From positions 12,006,124-12,070,123 of the forward strand of contig NC_054755.1 of the NCBI RefSeq assembly GCF_018143015.1: a stretch of DNA of 64,000 nucleotides. Direction: 5' to 3'. Both the position numbers and the translations under genes were made by a program. The DNA comes from Lytechinus variegatus. Taxonomy: Eukaryota > Echinodermata > Echinoidea > Temnopleuroida > Toxopneustidae. The notes under the pieces are model-generated. The model worked only from the letters and a program-made list of their open reading frames with translations, made no database searches and had not been told where the DNA came from. Positions 1 through 10,800 of the stretch are shown in pieces (positions within the stretch are counted from its first letter, which is position 1; the number at the start of each line of letters is the position of its first letter).

Positions 1-152
1 TTTTGACGTGTGCATATATAGAGAGATCTTGTTTGCTTATAAAAACCAATCTAGATTTTCTTGAACACTTTACCATTTGTTGAAAATTGCTCTTAATGAC
101 TTGATCTATCTTTGTATAGTGAATAAAATTATTCCATGTGGATATGAGATCA

Positions 153-425
153 GGGGTCCGTCTTTCAAAGAGTTGCGATTGATCCAATCAATCGCATCTA
201 TGGAAAGCCATCAATATCAAAATATAAAATGAATGTTTGTTCAAAAACTTTTCTAGATCTAAATGTATATCCATAAATTCATTGATATCTTGACAATTTG
301 TTGTGTTCTTCTTTGTTTACAAAGGACATTTTGCAAATTTTAGGTAGAAAAAAATATGACACAGATGGATTTCCATAGAGTTATGATTGATTGGATCAAT
401 CGTAAGTCTTTATAAGATGGGGCCC
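153..425. mobile_element. Foldback (MITE-like) element, GGGCCC family A
   Basis: The ends are inverted copies: GGGGTCCGTCTTTCAAAGAG at the left and, read in reverse complement, GGGCCCCATCTTATAAAGAC at the right. The match continues through GCGATTGATCCAATCAATCG. The middle shares AAAGGACATTTTGCAAA, inverted, with the copy at 59748. No coding capacity. Confidence 0.6.
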
Positions 426-522
426 AGATTTTATGTTCAGAGTATATTTTTTAACTCTCTGTATACTGCAATATTTATGAATGACAGGGGTCATTTGCAG
501 TTTTTGTTGTAGGTATAATAAT

Positions 523-705
523 AATAATATAGGGTATTTATATTGCGCACATATCCACCTCGTTAGGTGCTCAAGGCGCTCCTATATTACCCGGCTAAGC
601 TAGGCGTTCATAGCGCACACAGCTGTTTAAGGAATTACTTCCTACCGGTACCCATTTACCTCACCTGGGTTGAGTGCAGCACACTGGACGGTATTAGGAA
701 GGTAT
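523..705. repeat. Dispersed-repeat-like segment
   Basis: This compositionally distinct, CG-containing segment includes TTTATATTGCGCACATATCC, GCTCAAGGCGCTCC and CACCTGGGTTGAGTGCAGC. The phrasing resembles repeats I recall from several marine invertebrate genomes. That recollection, not a search, is the basis of the call. Confidence 0.35.
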
Positions 706-1320
706 CAGGAATCCAAGTTGGTAAATTGAATTAATGTAGGCAATAGATACCTGAATTTTTAAATAATATACATGTATATATGTCACATTAACATGACATT
801 GATAAAAGAATCAGGGTTGTGATAATGATAAACAAAATTGATTGTTTTCCAGTGTTTTAGCTTGTTATATCCATGAAATACAAAATGGATCTTGCAAAAG
901 AATATAAAAATGCATTTTGATTACATCAGAATATTTCACATACAACAGTCATTCCACAGATTTGAGAGGCACTATCAAACTTCCAAAGAAGTTCATCTGG
1001 GCTCCATCTTTAATAACAAAAATGATGATAGAATTTACCGGTAATCAATCTCAAATTGCGATCGATCTAAAAATTCCTCTTTTAATTGCACAATTTGGGA
1101 TCATTATCAGTTGAGTTCAATTTAAATCCATCACAACTCTTTGTAAGATGGTCCCCCAATTTGTTGGTAATCACCTAATTTATGTATTGTACAAAGATTG
1201 AAAAATTGTCTCTCAAACTTCCATTATTTGGCGATGGGGAAGGTATGTGCCACTTGATTTGCAGTGCAATTCTATGTAAATTCTCTATCTGTATGTGTCC
1301 ATATGTCTATGTATCTACCT

Positions 1321-1480
1321 GAGCCCAGTTGTATAGAAGTTACCATTATGGTAACTTTTTCATCCAATTGCAACTTGTCTAGAATCCTTGATTTTGATTG
1401 TTTGGTGATCAGCGTTGCCATGGTAGTTACCATTGGATGGTGAAGTGACCATAATAGTCACTTTTATGCAACAGGGCCCT
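1321..1480. mobile_element. Foldback element, GGGCCC family C
   Basis: Inverted ends GAGCCCAGTTGTATAGAAG and CTTTTATGCAACAGGGCCC enclose ACCATTATGGTAAC, CCTTGATTTTGATTG and GCCATGGTAGTTACCATTGG. The CCTTGATTTTGATTG core is shared with copies at 3770 and 6145; 42885 keeps only a diverged form. Non-coding. Confidence 0.6.
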
Positions 1481-1513
1481 GAAGTAAATATCCATGTTGT
1501 AATTGATAGACCT

Positions 1514-1670
1514 GGGCCCAGTAACACAGAGGTCAGCGATTAATCGCTAAATGAAATGACCTATCAAGATCATCGTTGCATCCGCATTTTACTCAGTAGA
1601 CTGACCAGGAACCAATCAGAATTGTTCTTTCAAATTGGCGATTAATGGCTAACCTTTGTGATACTGGGCC
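1514..1670. mobile_element. Foldback element, GGGCCC family F
   Basis: The left end is GGGCCCAGTAACACAGAGGT with CAGCGATTAATCGC. The right end, reversed, is GGCCCAGTATCACAAAGGTT with AGCCATTAATCGCC. A related copy directly abuts it at 1673 and another lies at 26917. Confidence 0.6.
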
Positions 1671-1672
1671 GT

Positions 1673-1802
1673 GGGTCCTGTAACACAAAAGTTAGCGATT
1701 AATCTTACATTTGATGATCATGATTGATTGTACATTGTAGTAAATTTAATCAATCGTTAAAAAATGTGCTATGATCATTGTTAATCTTTGTGTTACGGGC
1801 CC
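1673..1802. mobile_element. Foldback element, GGGCCC family F, second copy
   Basis: It runs from GGGTCCTGTAACACAAAAG to CTTTGTGTTACGGGCCC with an internal TGATTGATTG / CAATCGTT arrangement. It lies head to tail with the preceding copy, only two bases away, and its right end touches the start of the tandem duplication at 1805. Confidence 0.55.
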
Positions 1803-1804
1803 AT

Positions 1805-2760
1805 GGTCTTTGCTATGACAATCTTTTGTTACTATATTTTGTTATAAATATTGGAAATATTTATTACTTTGTACATTGTGTATGTATATCATTGTTTTTC
1901 GGCATATTGTCTTCATGAAATGAAATACAATCCGTCCATGGGAAATATTTTTACATCTCCTGCATTTTATCGTCTTCTCACATTCTTGTTGCAATGTTAA
2001 ACTTAACTCCTTGTATTTGTATGATGGTTGGTGTAATAATTTGGAAACCTTGATTTTCTGTGCTATGTTACCATGATATTTTCAATTGATTGCAGAATAA
2101 GCATTAATGCTAACTTTGATGCAACATGACGGGAGTGTTTTGAAAATTGTCTTTCTAATAAAAGAAGAGAATAATCAATTCAGTGCTTGTGTTTTGTGTT
2201 ATTTCTTAGATTTTCATTTATATGGATGTCAGCTCTTTAACTATTCTAGTGGAATTTTTTTGCAAAGAGGGGTCGGGGGGGGGGGGGGGGCTCTTGAATA
2301 TTGGCTTATTTAGAAATGGCATGACTAAGTTCAGCACCAAAACTGAGCAGCATTTCTGTATTCAAAGCCTATTAGATTTGAGGGGGGAAAATAAAATTTA
2401 AAGGCAAGTATATTTTTTTAAAGGGTTTGCCAAAAAAAGTAACAGCTACAACAATGACGTAGAAATTACTCTTTTTTCAAATTCTATCAAAAATTTAGCA
2501 CAAGATAATGTAATACCAAGATATACATGGACAAACTCATAATATTATTCAACATAATTTATACTACTAGTACATGAAATAATGAGTTATTACATGGAAC
2601 TTTGGACCATGTTTGACTTGTAGTGTATAATGCATGTTTAGTAGCAAAAGTGGGCAATTTATATCTAAACACTGTCAAAATGTTGAGCTTGAATGTTGCA
2701 TCTTTAACTGAACAAGACTAAGTGAGAATTTCAAAAGATTTTATTCCATGGTAGTTGCAA
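1805..2760. repeat. Tandem segmental duplication, unit 1
   Basis: This unit and 2815-3665 share a long collinear match, including GTACATTGTGTATGTATATC-like sequence, AAATACAATCCGTCCATGGG, TTGGAAACCTTGATTTTCTG, an acceptor-like GATTGCAG, CTAATAAAAGAAGAGA, a long G run and GCACAAGATAATG. The shared acceptor-like site and AATAAA would suit a 3'-terminal exon of an upstream gene, but no coding sequence is seen. Confidence 0.7.
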
Positions 2761-2814
2761 TGGCAAAGTTACAACAGTTGTAACTCTTTATGAAACAGGC
2801 CCCTGGTCTTCTCT

Positions 2815-3665
2815 TTGACAATATTTTTATAACTATATTTTTGTTGTAGATATTGAATATATTTATTACTCTATACATTGTGTTTGTATATCATTGTTTT
2901 TTGGCATATTGTCTTCATTAAATGAAATACAATCCGTCCATGGGAAATATTTTTACATCTGCATTTTATCGTCTTCTCACACTCATGTTGCAATGTTAAA
3001 CCTAACTCCTTTGAATTGTGGTTAATAATTTGGAAACCTTGATTTTCTGGGCTATGTTACCATGATATTTTCTATTGATTGCAGAATAACCATTATTGAG
3101 GCAGCAGGCACAGGAGTGTTTTAAAAATTGTCTTTCTAATAAAAGAAGAGAAAATTCAATTCAATGCTTGTGCTCTGTTATTTCTTCAATTTTCATTTAT
3201 TTAGATTATAGGGAAAATTTTGTAAGAGTGGTCGGGAGGGGGGGGGGTTCTTGCATATTGGCTTATTTAGAAATGGCATGAATGAGTTCAGCACCAAACC
3301 AAGCAATATCTTTGTGTATAAAGTCTATAAGATTTAAGGGGCAGAAAACTTTTAAAAAAACGCCAACAACCACAACTATGTTGCAGAGAAATTTATCCTT
3401 TCTAAAAGTTCTATCTAAAATTCAGCACAAGATAATGTGTTACCTAGATATACATGGAAAAACTCATGACATCATTAAAGAAACATATGATGTATGAAAT
3501 CATGAGTTTCCATGTAATGTTTGACCATATTAGACTTGAAATGTATAATACATGTTTTTTTAGCAAAGGTGGGGCAATTTAAATCTGAACACCATCAAAA
3601 TGATTATGTTGCACATTGAACAAGACTTTAAGTGAGACTTTTAAAAGATTTTATTAAATCATAAT
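2815..3665. repeat. Tandem segmental duplication, unit 2
   Basis: This is the second copy of the 1805-2760 unit, in the same orientation and diverged by substitutions and short indels. The G tract is shorter (10 at 3238-3247 against 16 at 2275-2290). The 2746-2813 stretch between the units is the right half of a family C foldback ending AAACAGGCCCC. Confidence 0.7.
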
Positions 3666-3769
3666 CATCAGGTTGTTATCAAATTCTACGTATTTGTAAT
3701 GTGCCAAGTTGTGATTAAGGGCCTATATTCCAAATAGCGAAGGTACATATCCCTTTTTATGTGTCCCAT

Positions 3770-3905
3770 TTCAGAAAAGTTGCTCATATAGTAATCAATA
3801 GTTAGCTAACTATCATGGAATCCTTGATTTTGATTGGCTGCTGAATCACGTTACCATGGTAATTTGAATGGCCACTGAACATTTACCATTTAAGCGTGGA
3901 ACCCT
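3770..3905. mobile_element. Degenerate foldback element, family C
   Basis: It contains GAATCCTTGATTTTGATTGG, GTTACCATGGTAATTTGAAT and a terminal GGAACCCTAG, following the layout of the better preserved copies at 1321 and 6145. The ends are eroded. Confidence 0.4.
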
Positions 3906-6144
3906 AGAATTAGACATGCAAAACATGTACAGTATTTCAAGTTTGATGAGTTGGGGCCAAGTAGTGTCAAATTCTGGCTGGTGGGAATTAAAATAAAATC
4001 ACACCCTTTACTCTTATAATGGCAATAGCGCCATCTCAGTTAAATTTGTGTAGAGTCTGAATCGTGATAACAATTTTTGTCGAATTTTCGATCAGACAAA
4101 ATGCCGGCCCATTCTCCTTCCCTGTTCGACTTTTTGTCGACAAGAATGAACAAAATGAACCAAGCTCCTAAAAGCTTGTACGGACCGGTAATAATTATAT
4201 TTTGTATCCTAATCAAATTCACCGACTCAGCAGTAAAATATGTCTATCTTTTAACTGCAAAGCAATATGTTATGCCCGTGAACAACCATGGAATTTGTCG
4301 AACGTCATATTAAGATAAGTAGAAATGATTCGCATAGTGAGTACATTAAAAGTATATTTGAAAAATAATGACTGGTTTGAAAAAAAAAATCTTCGGCTTT
4401 TTCTTAAAAAACATGTTCAACATTTTAAATCTCTTCCGGTAAAATATAGAGCAACGTGTTGAATTCTAAAACTTGAATGATTAACATAATCATCCTTTTG
4501 CCTTTTTTTCCCGCTCAGTGAATTCTGGTCATCTCTGATTTGTAGGCCTATTCTTTCAACATTATTTAAGACCTTCCTTCTCCGAAAAATGAAGAGGAAG
4601 AGAATGAAAGATGAAAACAGTATCGGTCTTTCTTTCAAGCATAATTATAGAAGAGAACAAGCAGCTTGTTTCGCAGATTAACTCCCAATACGTCACTAAC
4701 TGCTAATCCAGGATCTAATCCCCAATTAGACCACCAAAGAGTTGTAAGGAGATTGAAAATACGGAATGTGGAAAATAAAAGGCCCACCCCCAAAGTCCCG
4801 AACATCTTCAATAACTCACAAAGAATTAAATTTCAAAGGATCCAACGCGATTCTGTCATGATTAAACAGGAAAGCGTGCACACATCGAGCAGCTGAGGTT
4901 GTTTTAATTGTTGCTGGATCCGAGATTAACTACAAAAGACATCCCTCTATTAAGAAAGTGAGTCCAGCCCTTGTCCTTTGTCATTTAAAAGCTTCATTGG
5001 CCAAGAATAGGCCTACATGTACATACATGAACATTGTGGATTACGGCCCTTTGTTGGGGTTTGAACACAAGCCCTTTTAAAACATAATGTCATTCCCTGT
5101 CATTACTCATGCAGCCCAAAGCCGGGGAAGAAGGAAAGTATTAAGTTCCTTTTCGACCTAACCAGCGTATAATTAACGTTTTATGAAAGAACCTAATTAA
5201 GACATTAAAATCGGTTTGCAATACAGGAGGATTGAAAAGGGGGATGAAAGTGATTTAAAACGGAACAAAAGTGGAACATCGTAGAGCTAATGGGTCATGT
5301 CTCTGGGTTTTTATTGTTCCGATGTCCTCCGGAGGCGGTGTGCAGAATCTTCACTCTCCTAAATCAAGAAAATGACGCATTCGATAAGTCTATCGTTTCA
5401 ATAAAAGAAATCAGATACAAAAGAAAGGAAGAAAGGTGATGATGGGATGGTTCCTTTTGAAAGTAGCGAATCAAGCCTGGACACGAAAGTGGATGGAGGG
5501 AGACAATATAGAATTACATATACCTTTCCTTTGAGCAATTATTTGTCATTGAAACATGAAATTAGAGCAATTTCAACTTTTCCAAACATGGTGTCTTGCT
5601 GCAGGGATGGGGCTGATGAGACCGCCCCCCCCCCCGCGAAAAAAAACTAGGCTATTCGGATTGTCGTTTGCACACTGAGATTCTAATCGAGATATTTTCC
5701 ATGTACTGTTATAGCGTTACTTTCACGATTCTTCTCTCCTTATTCCCTCGTTTCGTTGGGGTATATAAAAAGGGAACCAGAAATTCAACATTTACATTCA
5801 ATTCATTTAACTCATAAAATACAAAGCAATAATGTGATTAGAGCCAACATTCCACACAATCAAGCAATAATTGTGATGATCGGACCATTATGAAAGCTAC
5901 TAAAACATGAACATGATTAAAGTGGGTGGCTGATCATAAAATATAAACAAACCAAATGAATACACTAAAAGTAGACTGAAATTGAAATATCGGATTATGA
6001 ATATTAACTGATACTTGATATGGATGATTTAGCATACTTGTTATTTTAGGGCACAACTGGATTAAAAAATGGATTACCATCACGTGGTTCGTTGTATTTT
6101 GATGTAAAAAAAGTATGTTATGTGTCGTTTTGAAATTACAACCC
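3906..6144. other. Upstream flank without recognised gene
   Basis: Unique-looking AT-rich sequence with a C11 run at 5625-5635 and the TATA-like box at 5762. Short open frames occur on both strands (longest 86 codons), but none shows a domain, paired splice sites or biased composition. Confidence 0.4.
5762..5772 (+). promoter_or_regulatory. TATA-like box
   Basis: TATATAAAAAG follows GTTGGGG and sits about 1.9 kb upstream of the glypican start codon. It is a strong TATA match and would place a start site near 5795. Whether it drives the glypican gene with a long or spliced 5' UTR, another transcript, or nothing cannot be told from sequence alone. Confidence 0.25.
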
Positions 6145-6310
6145 TGGACCCCGTTGCATATAGTTGCCATGGTAACTTTGCCATCCAATGGCAACTACAT
6201 GTACCATGAAATCCTTGATTTTGATTGGCTGTCGATCAACGTTATCATTGCTCTTACCATTGGATGGCAAAGTTACATATCTAATGGAAAATTTTATGGA
6301 ACGGGGCCCT
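6145..6310. mobile_element. Foldback element, GGGCCC family C
   Basis: The left end TGGACCCCGTTGCATATAG and the right end TTATGGAACGGGGCCC are roughly inverted. The interior carries GTTGCCATGGTAACTTTGCC, CCTTGATTTTGATTGGCTG and ACCATTGGATGGCAAAGTTA, matching the other family C copies. Confidence 0.6.
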
Positions 6311-7644
6311 TATCAGTCTCAAAGTGATTTTTTTAGGGGGGGGGGGTGGTGGTCTGTTTATAAAACTTTTAATCGGACATTTTTTAATTGATAAAATAAG
6401 GTAATGAAGGATTAGTCTACTGTATTTTCTCATCCATTTATTTTCTTTCTTCGATGGTTTAATAGCATATAATTGATTTAATTAGACTTACATGGGACCA
6501 TACCCCTTTCTGTCATTTACTCGAAAAAGCATACGGGGGGGGGGGGGGCACGAGGGCATGACCCCCTAAAAGCGTTCAACGACCAAGATAAACTAGAAAA
6601 TAATCAGAAAGGGAAAGAAGAAAGAAAAGGGAGAAATGAAAGATGTGATGTTGTTTTCTGAATATTACTTAAAAATCTTGATATTATCATTGTTTTTATA
6701 TCATCAGTATTGTGTTAGCTCGCTTCTTGATCGGGACCTTTATGAAATTTTGTCACATAATTATGCAAAGTTGCGCCCCCTCAAATTTTGGATATTACGC
6801 CACTAATGTATTCCAAGCAATATACTTATTTAACCCAATGAATTAGTGATTATTGGCATACTTTTAAGAAAGTAGAGAATAGGCGTTTGTAATGTTTCAA
6901 ACAACACGTATACTGTTATGATGGATAATCCCAAAGAATGAACGTGGGACTTCAATCTTTATATCGATTTCAGAAAACGAAACTTGTATTTCCCAGGACA
7001 TGCAGGTTGATTTTCAGAAAACTACCAATCAATAATGGATTAGACGAGTTCATTATCTTAACGGATCTTTCAAAACTTTCAAAAGTTGGTGAAAAACTCA
7101 GAAAATGATAAGAGGTTATTATTACAATCGTTTAGGATACCATATGAAGAACATGCTTTTTATTCATAAAATTTTGGTCAAAATCACTATTTTCGGAGGG
7201 AATTTGACATAAGCAGGGCACAAGCATCGCGTTTTGGTTGGGACCACGAACAGTATCCCCCTATTTCTCGAGTGGTATAATCTTTATTGAGTGGTTTCAT
7301 TCTATCTCGGATATCGCTACTCAATGGACCGTAAATTCTTTGACCAACAAAAGCTCTACGGAACTAACGTTACACAGTGCGGTGTGCATGCGGTAGGGGA
7401 ACTGGGAAGATCTATTTCATTCATCAATTTCTCTTCCACGATCTTGTATAGTGTATTTTCTTGTTATCAGTCAAGGAGGACCCTTGAAATGTTATCGTTC
7501 GAGGCATTTATGTTATGATGTCGTTTGATCAAGCCATCAATAATTCATCGTGAAGTTTTTTCATCATCTTTAGATACCCTGAAGAACTTTTCTGCGGCTT
7601 TTCTGTTGTAATTCTGTCAACAAGTTTGAGGAGGATACCTGAAA
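6311..7644. other. Proximal upstream flank of the glypican gene
   Basis: AT-rich, with G runs at 6336-6346 and 6535-6548. The last 100 bases before the start codon, including the in-frame TGA at 7639 and GTTTGAGGAGGATACC, are probably 5' UTR. No upstream exon or clear initiator could be placed. Confidence 0.4.
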
Positions 7645-7807
7645 ATGGATCGCCTGGGACTCATCATTCTCACAATTTTAACTCTTATTTCCACGAGACT
7701 GAATATTGGCAAAGCAAATACTTTGACAACATGTACTAATGTATACTCGGAACTCAGTAAATTTCAGTTTAGATATTACACGGAAATACCTCAAAATCCT
7801 GTAAATG
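7645..7807 (+). CDS. GPC5: Glypican exon 1: signal peptide and first cysteine
   Basis: This exon encodes residues 1-54 plus one base of codon 55. The ATG context (AAAATGG) has A at -3 and G at +4, which is favourable, and an in-frame stop (TGA at 7639) lies just upstream. The hydrophobic run LGLIILTILTLIS is followed by IGKA, a plausible signal-peptidase cleavage near residue 24. Cys30 in LTTCTNVYSELSK matches the first conserved glypican cysteine. The donor is G|GTAAGT at 7808. The alternative GTAAAT at 7801 would break the phase with exon 2. The open frame continues into the intron only by chance. Confidence 0.9.
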
Positions 7808-10800
7808 GTAAGTTACATCTACTTTTGCCTTTCTTTTCAAAACTCGATCTTGCCTCACCGCCCGTGGGAGGCTTTCGTCCTCACCGCGCGACCCTGCCGC
7901 ATTCATCGGCTTTCAAAACAGGACGGTGTCCGTGGAGAAAGCCCCTGAATGAAAGTTGACACAAGAACCAACGTGAAAGCGATCGGGCGGCCGTGGGGGT
8001 TTCGCTTCTCCCCGCCCGCCTCGTCAATCGCCGCCGTCCGGCCCCGATAGGTCTGATTTTACCATTACTCCAAGCCAACCCCTGACGTTAGATTACATGC
8101 GATGATAGCTTTTTTAGGGTTGTTGTAAAGGTGTTGACTGACTCGAATTTGTAGCGGTATTTTCACATTATACTCCCGCTTTCTTTGCATGATCAAATGA
8201 ACACGATTTCTGCCACCCAGTTTTTGTGCCTTGGTAATTTGGTTGTTGCCATTAAATCAAATGCATAGTTATTCAGGAATTTCACCAAAGTTTTTACCCA
8301 ATCAGGGGGACATCTGTTTTTGTTTTAACCAGGGCAAATTGATACTTGTTTTTTAGATGTACTTAAAGTTATTTTCATACTCGCTAAATTTGGGATAGGA
8401 AAGCTAAAAGGTATGTACAAAAGTGATAAGCCTATTATTTCATTAATAACATTTTTGATTAAAAGTGACAATTACAATTGAATACATTATTTCTAGATAT
8501 ACCAAGTAAAAAAATGATGTCTCTTTTCTATGGAGAGAAAGAAATGTAAAGGTGACAAGATCATGTCCAGAAGACAGAAAATAAGGAGCAAGAGAGAGAG
8601 AGAAGGAAGAAAAGAAAGGGAAGAAAGTGAAACAGAAGAGGGCATCACAGGGAAAAAGGAGAAGAGGGGAAAGAAGTACAGAAGAGAAACTGGGAAGAGA
8701 ATGGAAAAGGGGAAGAGCAAAAAGTGAAATGGGGAGACGTTTTTACACTTTTTTCTTTATCAACATTGATAAGACTCTAACTTACAATGTAAGTTATATA
8801 TTTAGATTTGATCATGAATGAAAGTGCTAGCCTAAGTCTATTTCTCTGTCTTTAATAGGGTAAAGACATGCTTTGTACATGCGTAAGTATTTCAAAGAAG
8901 AGATAATACATTATATATCCTATTTAGTTCAATACACACTACAGCTCGTACTATTTCTGCCATGTGTTCATCAGATGTTGTTTCTGACTTTCTTGTAGTT
9001 GAATTGAGTCATAAATCCATTCCTCGAAGATGAGAACAAGAAATATAATTGAGTAAATTCTCACCATCCCAACAATGTATGGTGTCAATTATAGGATTTC
9101 CATGTGTGGTTTACCTGCTTGCCTACTAATACACCAAGGATAAACTTGAAGAGAGAGAGAGAGTTTAAGTGTGGATCCTACTAGATGGTGGATGGTAGAT
9201 AAGAGACCCAGTGCTAAACATGCTAAAGAAAGGTAAAAATAATAGAGATTTGCCAAAAGAAATTAGAGAATGGGCTTATCAATATAGTAATTTTCCTGAG
9301 GTTATCCTATGAAATTATACACAAAAGGAAGGAAAATGTCAGTACTGAAAAGAACAACATTATCTCATTCATGTTTCTTGTTTGTAAGTGCAATTTCCTG
9401 AGCAGATTGCAAGGACCACATGTTTTTCTCTCCGTAATCTGTTTAAGAGTGCCCTGAACTTCTTTTCCTGTCAACACTTTGAAACACATCAAAATAAACC
9501 ACAAAGTTTGGTAAACTGTAAAGATTTCCTTTTTTCCCATTCATCAGTCATATTTAAAACAATGTTATCTATAGTTAATGGTACTGCATGTATTTTCATT
9601 ATGTGCTGAAATTCTCTGACCCATGTAGTTGTTAACTTTTCATGCTTTATCGAGTTGTAAACTCTTATTTTTCTTAACAGCTTAAAATGGGTTATTCAGC
9701 CTTGTTCTGCTGATGGTACACATGTACACAGTTCAAAATTATGGTGTTACAAACAACACCACCAGTCATTTTTTTCCAAAAGGACCACACACTTTGGTGT
9801 TAAATATACACCATGGTGTTTGAATAATTTAACACCTAAGTGTTAGAATAGCAAGTAGAATGTGTTATACTTGAACACCAATGTTAGTGAACTAACTCCA
9901 TGGATATATTTGGTGTACAATGCTTGGTGTAGTTCTCTTAGAATACTGGTGGTGTAATTTTAACACTCAACAGTAATGGTGTTGAAATAGGAAGAGGAAA
10001 GTGTTAACACTATTGAACTACATGTAACTTAATGAATTTAACACAAGTTTAAAGTGCTTAGTGTCATATGTCATCGTACTGGTGGTGTAGTTTTAATGCC
10101 ATTGCTTTTTGCAGTGTAGAGGATCATTCAATTGGTGCTGCCTTTAGATCGGAGAATTTTCAGAGATTATCTTTCACGTTACCTTTAAGCTTAGCCTGCC
10201 AAATGAGCATTTACATGAAATTCTATTTGTATTGAAATAGTAATGCAGATCCATCCGCGTTTATTAATGAACAAGACATATGACTTAGTCCTTTTTAGAA
10301 ATCAAACACTCTCCGAATATGAAAGTATTTTGGAAAATTGGCACAACTTCATTTTTTCTTTCTACATTGAGAACTTTCTGAAATCGTAGACCGTCTGTGA
10401 TGTTCCAATGAAACAAATTAAATTCTTGTGAAATCTTTTGTCTTTCAATGCTGGAAGAAATGCTCTCCGCAGAAGGGGTCGACCCTACTTTCATACCGGC
10501 CCACATCTGTTTGAAATCAAGTGGGAATGTCTAGTCGCTCACAGACTGGTTTTCCTCTTCTGCTTTTGTCCTGCCCCCACCTGGAAGTTTACATTTTTAC
10601 TTCATTTACTGCAGTTTCCTACGTGTCTGCCCACAGGTTTTGTTTTCTATAATTTCAAAGTTTGATTTAAAGCTGATCCAGTGGAAATGTGGTTGATTTC
10701 ACATGACATTGTTGAAGAGTTTCTTTGAAAAATCTGTCTCGTACCATACCAGCTGACATGAGAATCAGATTGTCAGTTTTAAACTGGGGTTAAGTTGATT

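Noticed and set aside
4077..4313. 78-codon frame with a hydrophobic segment
   Set aside because: Single hydrophobic stretch only, an equally open frame on the opposite strand, and no splice or homology support.
7808..7959. Continuation of the exon 1 frame to 104 codons
   Set aside because: This is read-through into intron 1 past a consensus GTAAGT donor; exon 2 joins in phase and restores the conserved CC motif.
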